From the NCBI RefSeq assembly GCF_016862575.1, contig NZ_BONF01000010.1, positions 186,001 through 250,000 on the forward strand: DNA of 64,000 nucleotides, given 5' to 3'. The stretch comes from Catellatospora bangladeshensis. GTDB lineage: Bacteria > Actinomycetota > Actinomycetes > Mycobacteriales > Micromonosporaceae. Positions within the stretch are counted from its first letter, which is position 1. Each line of letters starts with the position of its first letter. The position numbers and the translations under genes were made by a program. Below the pieces are notes generated by a model. It was not told the origin of the DNA. It searched no databases and saw nothing but the letters and a program-made list of their open reading frames with translations. Below, piece by piece: positions 16,018-25,443 of the stretch.

Positions 16018-17226
16018 GTGGAACCGTTCACCCTCGTGCTCGGCGCCATCGCCGGGCCCGCGATCCAGGCGCTGTTCACGGGTGCCGCGCCCGACGCCAA
16101 GGACTGGTCCGGGGTGGTCGCGACGGTGCTGCAGGCGCTGATGTCGGAGCGGCCCACCACCGAGCGCACGCTGGAGCGCATCGAGCAGTCGATCGCGGAC
16201 AACCGGGCAGCCGTATCCGGTGAGCTGCTGCGCGCGGGCCTGGACTTCCTCGCGGAGGCGCGCGCCGACTGGTGCCCGCCGGAGCACCGGGACCGGCTGC
16301 TGCACGAGGCGCTCAACCGGTTCCGGGACGCCTCCTCGCGCGCCGTCGACCCGCGCTCGGAGGTGCTCGCGCACTGGCACATCGCGCTGGTGTGGATGCT
16401 GAACCGGTCCGTGCCCGGTGCACTGTCCGCCCTGGACCGGGCGCGGGACGTCGCGCTGCGGGCCGCGCTGGCCGCCCGCGACGACTGGACGCATCCGGGT
16501 GAGGAGCGCTTCGCCGAGGCGGAGCGGCAGACCCTCACCGGCACCGAGCAGGCGTGGCAGCGGCTGATCGGGGTGGGCCTGACCGAACGCCGCCGCGACG
16601 CGCACCGGCGGCTGCGCAAGCAGCTGGCCGAGAAGCTCACCGACGCGCTCGAACTGACCGCGACCGTGCAGGCCACGTACGCCGCGATCGGCCGGCCCGC
16701 CGCCGAGTGCGCGGCACCGGCCCTGCTGACGCCGCTGCCGGCGTCGGGCGACTTCACCGAGTTCCCCGAGATCGTGGTGCCGCTGGCCCCGGCCGTGGAC
16801 CACGTCGTGTTCGGGTACGCCCTGACCGTGCACCAGGCGCGGGTAGCGGACCTCAGCTCGCTGTCCCCGGCGCGCTGGCGCATCGACGCCGACGTGACCA
16901 TCGGCGGCCCGCAGGGCGGCGGCGAGCCCGTCCAGGTCGGGATCTCCCGGCTGGGCGCCGCCCCGGCGGCACGGCCGCGGCTCGCGCTCGCCTACCAGCG
17001 GGCCACCATCGAGGCGCTGGTCGCGCTCCCCGAGCCGCGGCTGCTCGCCGGAGGCGCGGTGTCGCCCGGCAACGGCATGGTGCGCCCGCCGGACGGGACC
17101 CGCAGCCGGGGCTGGCTGCGGCTGGAGAACGCGCAGCAACCCGACGCGCTCACCTTCCGGCTCTGGCCGTCGGGTCGCCGGACCCCGCACGACCAGGGCC
17201 TGCTCGCGGTCTACCGGCTGGGCTGA
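16018..17226 (+). CDS. Hypothetical protein of 402 residues
   Basis: The start is GTG at 16018 with GGGAGG about 9 bases upstream; the open frame extends further up but overlaps the repeat and the previous gene. The protein begins with a short hydrophobic stretch (FTLVLGAIAGPAIQALFTG). A long helical region follows (to about residue 225) with heptad-like Leu/Ala spacing and a TPR-like helix pair around residues 120-160, then a beta-rich C-terminal half. I do not recognise a family. It could be an intracellular repeat or scaffold protein. It is convergent with the phosphoesterase gene, three bases from its stop. Confidence 0.7.
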   Translation: MEPFTLVLGAIAGPAIQALFTGAAPDAKDWSGVVATVLQALMSERPTTERTLERIEQSIADNRAAVSGELLRAGLDFLAEARADWCPPEHRDRLLHEALNRFRDASSRAVDPRSEVLAHWHIALVWMLNRSVPGALSALDRARDVALRAALAARDDWTHPGEERFAEAERQTLTGTEQAWQRLIGVGLTERRRDAHRRLRKQLAEKLTDALELTATVQATYAAIGRPAAECAAPALLTPLPASGDFTEFPEIVVPLAPAVDHVVFGYALTVHQARVADLSSLSPARWRIDADVTIGGPQGGGEPVQVGISRLGAAPAARPRLALAYQRATIEALVALPEPRLLAGGAVSPGNGMVRPPDGTRSRGWLRLENAQQPDALTFRLWPSGRRTPHDQGLLAVYRLG

Positions 17227-17229
17227 GCG

Positions 17230-18087
17230 TCAGGGCGCCTCGACGGCGTCCTGCCCGGACGTCGCGTCCACCAGTTGCAGCAGCTCACCGGCCCGGGGGT
17301 CGCGGGCGTGCAGCACGTGGCCCACCGGCGAGGCCGGGCCGCCCAGTTCGACCACGGAGGCGCCGCCGCCGCGTACCACCCGCAGCAGGCCCGGCGACGT
17401 GCTGAGGTCGATGCGCGACACCACGCCGGGCGTGACCCATACCGGCACGCCCGCGAGCAGGCCGGACAGCTGCAGATGGAAGTGGCCGCACAGGATCATG
17501 CGGACGTCGGTGCCGCGCACCGCGTCGGCGAGCGCGGCGGCGTCGCGCAGGTTGACCCGGTCCATGACCAGCGAGGTGGGCACCGTGAGCGGCGGGTGGT
17601 GCAGGATCACCACCGAACCGGCCGGGGCGGGCGTGGCCAGCACCTCCCGCAGCCAGGCCAGCTGCGCCTCGCCCAGCTCGCCGTACACCGCGCCCGGCAC
17701 CAGGCTGTCCAGGGTGATCACGCGCAGGCCGTCGAGCTCGCTGACGGCGGCGCGCTCCGTGCCCGGCATCCGCGCGCCGAGGTCGGTGCCGTCGGCCGCG
17801 ACGTGTCCCGAGCCGAAGACCTCGGTGAACGCCTCGCGGGTGTCATGGTTGCCGGTGCAGTAGTAGTGCGGGATGCCGCGCTCGGCGCAGAAGCGGCCGA
17901 CCTGTTCGCGTACCCCCGCGCAGCCCTCGGCCGAGCCGTCGTCGGCGAGGTCGCCGCTCACCACGACCAGGTCCAGCCCGGACAGATGGCGCAGGTCGTG
18001 CAGGATCCCGGCGAGCGCGGCGGCCGCGTCGACGTCGGGGTGGCGCAGGTGGGTGTCGGACAGGTGCAGGATGCGGTGGACGGTCAT
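17230..18087 (-). CDS. Calcineurin-like metallophosphoesterase (CpdA-like)
   Basis: A protein of 285 residues with all metal-binding motifs of the calcineurin-like superfamily in order: DTH (Asp11, His13), GDLAD (Asp46), GNHD (Asn80, His81), ILHHPPL and CGHFH. This pattern and the size match class III cyclic nucleotide phosphodiesterases such as CpdA and Rv0805, and also glycerophosphodiesterases. Hydrolysis of a phosphodiester by a dinuclear metal centre is expected; cyclic AMP is a guess. The start is ATG at 18087 with GAGGAGAC upstream. Confidence 0.88.
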   Translation of the reverse strand: MTVHRILHLSDTHLRHPDVDAAAALAGILHDLRHLSGLDLVVVSGDLADDGSAEGCAGVREQVGRFCAERGIPHYYCTGNHDTREAFTEVFGSGHVAADGTDLGARMPGTERAAVSELDGLRVITLDSLVPGAVYGELGEAQLAWLREVLATPAPAGSVVILHHPPLTVPTSLVMDRVNLRDAAALADAVRGTDVRMILCGHFHLQLSGLLAGVPVWVTPGVVSRIDLSTSPGLLRVVRGGGASVVELGGPASPVGHVLHARDPRAGELLQLVDATSGQDAVEAP

Positions 18088-18327
18088 GGGCGCGTCTCCT
18101 CAGCTCGGGGGCACCCAGGCGGCCGACGCCCCGACCGATCACTCCCCGGTGGTGCCCCACCCGCGCCAGTCGTGTGCGCCCAACCTAACGCGTCGCGCCG
18201 ACTCCCGCAGCACCGTTATCGACGGATCGGCTGCTCCCCATCAGTAAGGTGACACGCCAGGATGACATCGTCACCAGGGGCATCGCTGCCGATACGCTCG
18301 GCGCACCGACTCGGCGAGGAGATCGAA

Positions 18328-19071
18328 TTGATCCGCTGGACGTATGCGTTCATCGACCGGCCCGCCGGCCTGTTCACCGAGGCCGCGTCGTTCTGGGCCA
18401 GGGCCACCGGCACCCACCTCACCGCCCGGCGCGGCGCGGACGCCGAGTTCGCGACGCTGCTGCCGATCGGCGCGGACCCGTGCCTGAAGGTGCAGGCCGT
18501 GGGTGACGGCGGCGGCGTGCACCTGGACCTCGCCGTCGAGGACCCCGTCGCGCTGACCCGGCGGGCGCACGAGCTGGGCGCGGAGACCATCGCCGCCACC
18601 GGCACGTACACCGTGCTGCGCTCCCCCGGCGGCATGGTCTTCTGCGCGGTGCCGTGGCACGACGAGTTCCGCCGCCCGATCGCGCAGGCCGCCCCGGACG
18701 GCGCGCTGAGCCGCCTGGACCAGGTGTGCATCGACGCCGGTCCGGCCGTGTACGACGCGGAGGTGGCCTTCTGGGGCGAGCTGACCGGCTGGGGCGCCTA
18801 TCCGGGCTCGCGGCCGGAGTTCCACGTCGTGGAGCAGCCCGCCGAGCTGCCGATCCGCATCCTGCTGCAGCGGCTGCGCGAGGAGCGGCCCACCTCGGCG
18901 CACCTGGATCTGGCCTGCTCGGAGATCGAAGGCGTGCGGTCCTGGCACGAGAAGCTCGGCGCGACGCATGTCGCCGACGGCGCGCGGTGGGTGGTGATGC
19001 GCGATCCGGCCGGTGGTGTGTACTGCCTCACGGCCCGTGATCCGCAGACCGGCGGCCTGCCCGGACGTTGA
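18328..19071 (+). CDS. VOC (glyoxalase/bleomycin-resistance fold) protein
   Basis: I chose TTG at 18328 because GAGGAG lies 7 bases upstream and the conserved part begins at once (IRWTYAFIDRP); an upstream start at 18262 would add 22 residues. The 247-residue product contains two VOC-like beta-alpha-beta-beta-beta units. The first ends in VLRSPGGMVFCAVPWH and the second has HLDLACSEIEGVRSWHEKLG and VMRDPAGGVYCLT. Such tandem units form metal-binding pockets in dioxygenases, glyoxalases and antibiotic-binding proteins. The actual role is unknown. Confidence 0.82.
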   Translation: MIRWTYAFIDRPAGLFTEAASFWARATGTHLTARRGADAEFATLLPIGADPCLKVQAVGDGGGVHLDLAVEDPVALTRRAHELGAETIAATGTYTVLRSPGGMVFCAVPWHDEFRRPIAQAAPDGALSRLDQVCIDAGPAVYDAEVAFWGELTGWGAYPGSRPEFHVVEQPAELPIRILLQRLREERPTSAHLDLACSEIEGVRSWHEKLGATHVADGARWVVMRDPAGGVYCLTARDPQTGGLPGR

Positions 19072-19198
19072 TCGAAGTCTGGGATACGCGAGGGTGGCAC
19101 GCGTCCGCATGCGGTATCTTTAGCGGTTCGAGCACAAAAAGAACGGCACGCTGAAAGCGGCCGTTCGGGCTTCGATTATAGACACTAGGGAGCCGGGT

Positions 19199-21529
19199 TT
19201 GTCAAGCGCCGCCACCGACGACCGCCACGACGAGATCGACCACGAGCAGCAGTACGTGTCCGTCCTCTACGACCGGCTCGACGACCTGCGCGAACGCGCC
19301 GCGCAGCGGCTGTCCGAGGCGCTGCTGCAGACCGGCGGCACGCCGCAGGAGCGGTCGCAGCGCGACTCGACCATCGGTCTTTACACCGACCGGGTCGCCT
19401 CGCTCGGCGCGGTGGAGAACGGCCTGTGCTTCGGCCGGCTCGACCTGGACGACGGCGGCAACCGGTACATCGGCCGCATCGGCATCTTCGCCGACACCGA
19501 GGACGCCGAGCCGCTGCTGGTGGACTGGCGCGCACCCGCCTCCCGGGCGTTCTACCTGGCCACGGCCGCCTCACCGCAGGGCGTGCGCCGCCGCCGGCAC
19601 ATCCGCAGCAGCGGGCGCACGGTGACCGCGCTGGACGACGAGGTGCTCGACCTCGCCGCCGCGGCCGCCACGCCGCCCCACCACGAGGGCCTGACCAGCG
19701 AGGCGGCCCTGTTCGCGGCGATGGACGCCGGGCGCACCGGCAGGATGCGCGACATCGTGCAGACCATCCAGGCCGAGCAGGACCGGATCATCCGCGCCGA
19801 CCTGGGCGGGGTGATGGTGGTGCAGGGCGGCCCCGGCACCGGCAAGACCGCGGTGGCGCTGCACCGCGCGGCGTACCTGCTGTACACGTACCGCCAGGAG
19901 CTGTCGACCCGGGCGGTGCTGGTGGTCGGGCCCAACGCGACGTTCCTGAAGTACATCTCGCAGGTGCTGCCGTCGCTGGCGGAGACCGGCGTGGTGCTGC
20001 GCACCGTCGGCGGCCTGTTCCCCGGCGTCACCGCGACCGGCACCGAGCCCGACGCCACCGCCGTGGTCAAGGGCCGCGCCGCGATGGTCGACGTGCTGGC
20101 GGCGGCGGTGCGCGACCGGCAGCGGGTGCCCGACACCGCCCTCGAGGTCGACTTCGACGGCGAGCCGCTGCGGCTGGACCGGGCCGTCTGCGAGGACGCG
20201 CGGGCCGAGGCGCGGCGCAGCGGCAAGCCGCACAACCTGGCCCGCGAGCTGTTCGACGTCGAGGTCATCCACGCGCTGTCGGTGCAGGTGGCCGAGCGTA
20301 TCGGCACCGACCCGTACGCCGACGACCCGCTCGGCGGCGACGACGCCCCCGGCGACCCGCAGCTGCTCGACGAGGCCGACCTGGCCGAGGTGCGCCGCGA
20401 GCTGTCCACCGACCCGAACGTGCAGACGGCGCTGGACTGGCTGTGGCCGGTGCTGACGCCGCAGCGGCTGCTGTCCGACCTGTACTCGAGCGACGAGCGC
20501 CTGGCCTCGGCCGCGTCCACCCTGACCGACGCGGAACGGGCCCTGCTGCGCCGGGACCGCGGCGCCCCCTGGACCCCGGCCGACGCGCCGCTGCTCGACG
20601 AGGCCGCCGAGCTGCTCGGCGAGGACGACCGGGACGCGGAGCTGATGGCCGAGCGGCGGCGCCGGCAGCGGCTGGCGTACGCCGAGGGCGCGCTGGAGAT
20701 CCTGCACGGTTCCCGCTCCATCGACCTGGAAGACGAGATCGACCCGGAGATCCTGTCCGCATCGGACGTGCTCGGTGCGCTGGAGCTGGGCGAGCGGCAC
20801 GAGGAGACGGCGCGGCTGACCGCCGCCGAGCGGGCCGCCGCCGACCGGCGCTGGGCGTTCGGCCACGTGATCGTCGACGAGGCGCAGGAGCTGTCGCCGA
20901 TGGCCTGGCGGCTGCTGATGCGCCGCTGCCCGAGCCGGTCGATGACGGTCGTCGGCGACGTCGCGCAGACCGGCGACCCGGCGGGCACCTCCTCCTGGGA
21001 CGCGGTGCTGGATCCGTACGTGGCCCGCCGCTGGAAGCTGACCGAGCTGACCGTCAACTACCGCACACCGGCCGAGATCATGGACCTGGCCGGGCAGGTG
21101 CTCAAGAGCATCGATCCGGAGCTGCAGCCGCCCCGCTCGGTGCGGCACACGGGGCACGCCCCGCAGCTGTCCGAGGTGGACCGGGCCGAGCTGGCCGAGC
21201 GCCTGGCCGAGGTGGTGCGCCGGGAGGCCGCCGCGCTGGGTGACGGCACGCTGGGCGTGCTCGTGCCCTCCGGGCGGGTCGCGGAGCTGGGGGCGGTCGT
21301 CGCGGCGGCGGTGCCGCAGGGCGGGAACGGGCAGGCGGAGCTGACGGAGGCGGTGACGGTGCTGTCCGTACGCGAGGCCAAGGGCCTGGAGTTCGACTCG
21401 GTCGTCATCGCCGATCCGGGCGGGATCGTGGCCGAGTCGCCGCGCGGCCACAGTGACCTGTACGTGGCGCTGACCCGCCCTACCCAGCGCCTGACCGTGC
21501 TGCACCACGGCGACCTCGCCCACTGGTGA
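19199..21529 (+). CDS. helD: HelD-family SF1 helicase-like RNA polymerase recycling factor
   Basis: A protein of 776 residues. The N-terminus is a helical arm (EQQYVSVLYDRLDDLRERA) that reaches into RNA polymerase in known HelD structures. The Walker A motif is GGPGTGKT (Lys216), the Walker B/DEAQE motif is at Asp560-Glu561, and the C-terminal motifs include ELTVNYRTPAEI and SVREAKGLEF ending in LYVALTRPTQRL. The family uses ATP to free stalled RNA polymerase, and some members protect against rifampicin. The start is TTG at 19199, with GGGAG upstream and a possible -10 (TATAGA) near 19168. An inverted repeat GAACGGC/GCCGTTC lies at 19141-19166. No copy of the rifampicin-associated element was recognised. 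Confidence 0.85.
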   Translation: MSSAATDDRHDEIDHEQQYVSVLYDRLDDLRERAAQRLSEALLQTGGTPQERSQRDSTIGLYTDRVASLGAVENGLCFGRLDLDDGGNRYIGRIGIFADTEDAEPLLVDWRAPASRAFYLATAASPQGVRRRRHIRSSGRTVTALDDEVLDLAAAAATPPHHEGLTSEAALFAAMDAGRTGRMRDIVQTIQAEQDRIIRADLGGVMVVQGGPGTGKTAVALHRAAYLLYTYRQELSTRAVLVVGPNATFLKYISQVLPSLAETGVVLRTVGGLFPGVTATGTEPDATAVVKGRAAMVDVLAAAVRDRQRVPDTALEVDFDGEPLRLDRAVCEDARAEARRSGKPHNLARELFDVEVIHALSVQVAERIGTDPYADDPLGGDDAPGDPQLLDEADLAEVRRELSTDPNVQTALDWLWPVLTPQRLLSDLYSSDERLASAASTLTDAERALLRRDRGAPWTPADAPLLDEAAELLGEDDRDAELMAERRRRQRLAYAEGALEILHGSRSIDLEDEIDPEILSASDVLGALELGERHEETARLTAAERAAADRRWAFGHVIVDEAQELSPMAWRLLMRRCPSRSMTVVGDVAQTGDPAGTSSWDAVLDPYVARRWKLTELTVNYRTPAEIMDLAGQVLKSIDPELQPPRSVRHTGHAPQLSEVDRAELAERLAEVVRREAAALGDGTLGVLVPSGRVAELGAVVAAAVPQGGNGQAELTEAVTVLSVREAKGLEFDSVVIADPGGIVAESPRGHSDLYVALTRPTQRLTVLHHGDLAHW

Positions 21530-23901
21530 CCCCGCGGCCCCACCCGTCCGGCGCGCTGGAACATCCGCCTGCCGGGGCGGGGGCGTGGCGGGGCACCGCC
21601 AGGTGGCGGATGTACACGGTGGTCGCTCTCTGCCACGCTGCCCTCAGCCCGCGGTGGGAACCGCGGCCTGATCAGGAGGTCGCCGTGTCGGAGTCGCCGT
21701 CCCTCGCCGCCAAGGTCGTGCGCATGCTGGGCATCGTCGCGCACCTGGTGCTGCTGCCGTACTACCTGGCCAGCGGCCTGGTCGCGCCGCTGTGGGCGGT
21801 GATCGTGCTGGTGGCGGTGTGGGCCGCGCTGCTGGTGGTCGCGCTGCGGCTGTGGAAGACGCGCCCGTTCCTGGTGCCGCTGGTGCCGGTCGTGGCCGTG
21901 GCGATCTGGTTCGCCGCCGTCACCGCGGGCGAGACCTGGCTCAACTGGACCGCCTGACCCTCGATGTTGGGAAGGGCACCTTCTTATACGCATACGGGGT
22001 AGACCCGCATCCGCACGTTTGTGCGGATGCGGGTCTACCGTCGCGGCGCTGTTGTCAACAACTGTCGTTTGATCTTGTGCGGTGATGGTGGCGACTGTTG
22101 TCGGGCCGTCTCCGGCCAGGGTGATCTTGATGGTGGCGGTGGTCCGGCTGGTCATGATCACCTGGAGTCGGAGTGCGTCGTAGAGTTGTCGTTGCACCTC
22201 GGTCGGCAGTTCCGCCAGGTCGATGGCGGTGGTGGGGATGGCCTCCAGCAGAGTGGTGTCCTGTGTCGGGCTGTCGAGGATCTTGGCTTTGAGGCCGGTG
22301 ATGCGTTCGGCGACTTCGAGGCGTTCGGCTTCGAGTTCGCGGTGGCGGGTGCGGATCTGCTGCCGCCAGGTGCGGTCGTCGGGGTCGGCTTGTTCGAGGT
22401 CGAGGGTCAGGTTCCGCTGGCGTCGTTCGATGTCGGCGAGGTTGCGCTGGGCGGCTTCGATCGCCGCCTGGTGTTTGGCGGTTTCGACGGCTGGTGCCGC
22501 GGCGATCTGGTCGGCGAGCAGTTGGGCGCGTTCGGCGCTGAACACGCGGCGGGTGATGACGTCGTTGACGGCGGCGAGGACGGACTCCTCGCGGATGTAG
22601 ACGGTGCCGGGGTGTTGTGGGGCGCGGTCGGTGAGCTGGTCGTCGCTGTTGCGGGGTCCCCGGCAGGTGAGGTAGCGGCGGCCGTTGTTGTCCTTGCCGA
22701 CCATGCGTCGGTGGCATTCGGGGCAGCGGACGTAGCCGCGCAGGCTGTAGGTGTGCTTGGTCGCGGGGTGGGTGTTGGGTGCGTTGCCGCTACGGGATCC
22801 GGCGCGGTCGAGGTCGATCATCTGGGCCTGCTGGTAGGTGCGTAGGTCGATGAGCGGTTCGTGGGTGACGTTGGGTGACCAGACCCACTCGGAGGGGCGG
22901 ATCGGGCGTTTGCGTTTCTTGCGGCGTACGGTGACGCCTTCGCGGGTGGTGGAGCGGTTCCAGACCATGTGGCCGGTGTACTTGGGGTTGCGCAGCATGT
23001 CGCGCACGACCGGCCACCGCCAGCGCCGTTCGCCGTGCTCGCGGGTGGGTACCGGTGGTGGGTAGCGGTCGGGGTCGGCGTTGAACAGGTCGGCGATCTC
23101 CCGATAGGTCTTGGCGTCGTGTACGCGCAGCATGAACATCTCGGTGATCACTTCGCCGCGTTGCGGGTCGGCGACCAGGCGGGTCTTGGTCGCGCCTTGC
23201 GCGGCCCGCGCGGCGGCGGGGTGGCGCTCACGGGCGGGCAGGTACCCGTAGGGTGCGCGGCCGATGTTGTACCCGGCCCGGGTGTGTTCGGCGGTGCCTT
23301 CCCAGGCCAGTTCCATGGTCTGGATCGCGAACATCTCGCCGAACGCCTGCTTGACTCGCCTGATCAGGATCTTGGTGGCCTTGCGGCCGGACTTGCTCTC
23401 GCCCTCGTCGACGGCGATCAGGTCGATGCCGCACTTCTGCAGTTCGTGCTCGACCTTGGTGTTGTAGTACATGACGCGGGCCAGCCGTTCGGCGCTTTCG
23501 CAGATGACCAGGTCGAAGGCGCGGTCCTTGCGGCCTGCCTCCTCGATCATCTCGTGCATGCCGCCGTCGCGCTGGTGGGGGACGTTGAAACGGGCCAGGA
23601 GTTCGTCGGTACCCTGGCCCCGGTCGTCGAACTCCATGCGCCCGGACTCGATGTCGATGAAGATCCGGGTGACGACCATCAGCGGCAGGATCCGTTTCTT
23701 GCAGTTGTCGAACTGCCGATTGATCGACCCGGGGATGTTCTGCAGCTCGCTGTCGGACACCCGGAACAGAAGCGCGACGTTGATCACCTGGCCGGGCACC
23801 AGGGGCGAGATGCTCGTCCAGGGGGTGGGGTGGGAGTTGGGGCGCGGACCGAAGACATCCGGGCCCAGGGGTGGGTGTTCTTCTTCCGGCTGGCCGTTCA
23901 T
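21058..23901 (-). CDS. int: Large serine recombinase (element integrase)
   Basis: The ATG at 23901 opens a resolvase domain with the catalytic serine in FRVSD (Ser49) and the ICESAERLAR segment. A recombinase domain (NIGRAPYGYLPA, LRNPKYTGHMVWNR), a zinc ribbon (CPEC at Cys393/Cys396 with a later LTC) and a coiled coil (about 480-560) follow. This is the layout of phage and integrative-element integrases. Recognisable integrase sequence ends around 22060, at about residue 610. Beyond that the frame stays open through the hairpin at 21998-22039 and antisense to two host genes until 21058. The true end in the free element is probably different because the att site is here. Confidence 0.85.
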   Translation of the reverse strand: MNGQPEEEHPPLGPDVFGPRPNSHPTPWTSISPLVPGQVINVALLFRVSDSELQNIPGSINRQFDNCKKRILPLMVVTRIFIDIESGRMEFDDRGQGTDELLARFNVPHQRDGGMHEMIEEAGRKDRAFDLVICESAERLARVMYYNTKVEHELQKCGIDLIAVDEGESKSGRKATKILIRRVKQAFGEMFAIQTMELAWEGTAEHTRAGYNIGRAPYGYLPARERHPAAARAAQGATKTRLVADPQRGEVITEMFMLRVHDAKTYREIADLFNADPDRYPPPVPTREHGERRWRWPVVRDMLRNPKYTGHMVWNRSTTREGVTVRRKKRKRPIRPSEWVWSPNVTHEPLIDLRTYQQAQMIDLDRAGSRSGNAPNTHPATKHTYSLRGYVRCPECHRRMVGKDNNGRRYLTCRGPRNSDDQLTDRAPQHPGTVYIREESVLAAVNDVITRRVFSAERAQLLADQIAAAPAVETAKHQAAIEAAQRNLADIERRQRNLTLDLEQADPDDRTWRQQIRTRHRELEAERLEVAERITGLKAKILDSPTQDTTLLEAIPTTAIDLAELPTEVQRQLYDALRLQVIMTSRTTATIKITLAGDGPTTVATITAQDQTTVVDNSAATVDPHPHKRADAGLPRMRIRRCPSQHRGSGGPVEPGLARGDGGEPDRHGHDRHQRHQERARLPQPQRDHQQRGPHRHQHDHRPQRRDQAAGQVVRQQHQVRDDAQHAHDLGGEGRRLRHGDLLIRPRFPPRAEGSVAESDHRVHPPPGGAPPRPRPGRRMFQRAGRVGPRGHQWARSPWCSTVRRWVGRVSATYRSLWPRGDSATIPPGSAMTTESNSRPLASRTDSTVTASVSSACPFPPCGTAAATTAPSSATRPEGTSTPSVPSPSAAASRRTTSARRSASSARSTSDSCGACPVCRTERGGCSSGSMLLSTCPARSMISAGVR
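21685..21957 (+). CDS. Small three-helix membrane protein
   Basis: A protein of 90 residues from GTG 21685, with AGGAGG 6 bases upstream, which is why the longer frame starting at 21526 was not used. Three hydrophobic segments (about residues 12-30, 33-55 and 62-80) leave short loops. A basic RLWKTRP loop sits between the second and third. Function is unknown. It is the last clearly chromosomal gene before the integrated element. A GAAGG-GCA-CCTTC hairpin with a short T-rich end follows at about 21970-21985. Confidence 0.7.
   Translation: MSESPSLAAKVVRMLGIVAHLVLLPYYLASGLVAPLWAVIVLVAVWAALLVVALRLWKTRPFLVPLVPVVAVAIWFAAVTAGETWLNWTA
21998..22039. terminator. 19-base perfect hairpin at the left element border
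   Basis: The arms GGTAGACCCGCATCCGCAC (21998-22016) and the exact complement (22021-22039) enclose a GTTT tetraloop. It lies between the end of recognisable integrase sequence and the last host gene. It could terminate transcription from both sides, be part of the integrase attachment arm, or both. Confidence 0.7.
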
Positions 23902-23951
23902 GCCAGCACCTCCTTGAGGATCATTTGTGCGGTGGGATTTGTTCGCCGGGT

Positions 23952-23974
23952 GAGGCGACCTTGGCGGTCGCCTC
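23952..23974. terminator. Hairpin after the small integrase-adjacent gene
   Basis: GAGGCGACC (23952-23960) pairs with GGTCGCCTC (23966-23974) across a 5-base loop. It lies between the 71-residue gene and the integrase, both on the minus strand. It may reduce read-through into the integrase. Confidence 0.5.
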
Positions 23975-24031
23975 GCCCGTCACGGGGTCAGCGCCGAAGC
24001 CGACGACCGCGCTGCGAAGCGGGCCGGGTGC

Positions 24032-24247
24032 TCAGTTCTCGGCGCTGTTGTCGCGGCTGGCTATCCATGCCAGGACCTCCTTGATCGCCAGGGTTTGTTC
24101 GTGTTGAAGGCGGGCGGCTTGCGGGCCGGTGACCTTGGTGATCTCGACGGTGGCCTCGATCGGTTCGGGCCGGCGTTTGTCGTTGTCCCGGCGGCGGCGC
24201 TGTGGGCTGGCCGGGCCGGGTTCTGGGGTGGTGATGTCAGCCTCCAC
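24032..24247 (-). CDS. Small charged protein next to the integrase
   Basis: A protein of 71 residues with a likely GTG start at 24247; no good ribosome binding site is visible. The first 30 residues are Pro/Arg-rich and probably disordered. The rest (IEATVEITKVTGPQAARLQ to AIKEVLAWIAS) could form one beta strand and two helices. Small genes immediately upstream of a serine integrase sometimes encode the recombination directionality factor or an accessory protein. Size and position fit, but there is no sequence signature. The role is therefore open. Confidence 0.5.
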   Translation of the reverse strand: MEADITTPEPGPASPQRRRRDNDKRRPEPIEATVEITKVTGPQAARLQHEQTLAIKEVLAWIASRDNSAEN

Positions 24248-25407
24248 ATGCCGGTGGGATGGGTCGGGCGTGTGCGGTTGCTGCGCATCCGGTTCCTCCT
24301 CGTGGTTGCGGTTGCGTGCCGCCTTGCGCGGGCGGTGGTCTGGTGGCGAACGGGAAACAGGGCCGGTGTCGCACCGGCGGTACGCGGGGTCGGGGCCGCC
24401 ATGGCCCCACCGCGCGGTCCATTGACGCTCTGCTCGCCGACGTGTTCAAGCCCGCCGTGGTGCGGCAGGCAGACGACGTCGTATCGCATCGCGTGGATAT
24501 CGCGGCGTAGATTGATCGGGCCGACCAGGTCAAGCGGGGTGTTCGTGAGCGCGCGGCATCGGCCCGATGCGGCGTGCGCGTCGTGGCGTCGGTGTCGTGC
24601 CGTGGGGCGGCCAGGGCGGTCGTGCGGCCCGTCGCGGGCGGATCGTGCTCGGTGGTGCCACGCGGCCTGCTGCCGACCCTGGGGTGGGCGGCGGGCTCGG
24701 TGGACCTGCGCGGTCGCGCATGTGGCGGGGGTGGTGCGGCCCGGTCCGGGCGGGCGTTCCGTTGAGGCGGCAGGTGCTCCGCTCAGATCACCCGCTGGGG
24801 GTCCCTGTCGGGCCTGCGCACCCGGAACTCCCGCGCATTGCGGGGTGGTGCCGGTGGGCTTGATGATTCAAGTGCCTCCACCATGGCTCGACCCGCTGAC
24901 AGCGCAAGATCGTCGAAAACGCGCTGACCTGCACTGTCAGCGAAACCCCGATTTCTGTCAGGGAATTTCTCAAGATCTTTCGAGCTCGAGCACCCTCACT
25001 TTGTTCTATTTGAGCTCATTTGCGCGCTTCCAGGGACCGTTCGCCGTGAAGTTGCGTCAGCGGAAAGGCCGCCGCGCAGCGGCCGGTCAGCGTGTCGCGG
25101 TGTTGTGCGCTTTCTAGCGGCACGCGTAATGCAGTCCATCGGGCGGTTGCGCGCTGCACTGGGGCGGCGCGCGTGGCCGCGAACTGCGCCAGCTTCGGCG
25201 CGGCGAGTCCATGGCGGTGTCGCGCAGTTCGGTGCGGCAGGTCGCTTCCACGGAGCGGCGGGCTGCCCGCAGGCCACGGCGTTGACGAGCGAGCCGAGGC
25301 AACTCGCCGACCGCTGCCGTGCCGCTGGGTCATAGCGCTCCGCGACCGACCCGCCGGACCGCGGCTGTCAGTAACGGCGACGCCGTACGGTGTCGACGCC
25401 TCTTCAC

Positions 25408-25443
25408 CCTCAGGGAGGACTCCCTATAGGGAGTGGGACTTCG
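25408..25443. repeat. Palindromic unit, copy 1 of a 366-base duplication
   Basis: Contains the perfect 16-base palindrome ACTCCCTATAGGGAGT (25419-25434), preceded by CAGGGAGG and followed by GGGACTTCG. Homology to copy 2 (25773-25809) resumes further on, at about 25525-25570 against 25892-25937 (ACCAG-CCGACAGC and CATGCAA-CGACAGCGA). Confidence 0.75.

Noticed and set aside
19100-19198. Rifampicin-associated element before HelD
   Set aside because: Only a 7-base inverted repeat (GAACGGC/GCCGTTC) is present, which does not match the element as I know it.
19571-21523. 650-codon frame antisense to HelD
   Set aside because: His/Arg/Gln-rich shadow. HelD on the plus strand carries all helicase motifs.
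24095-25117. 340-codon plus-strand frame in the region behind the integrase
   Set aside because: Val/Gly/Arg-rich translation lacking any domain. It overlaps the 71-residue gene antisense and ends in repeat-rich DNA.
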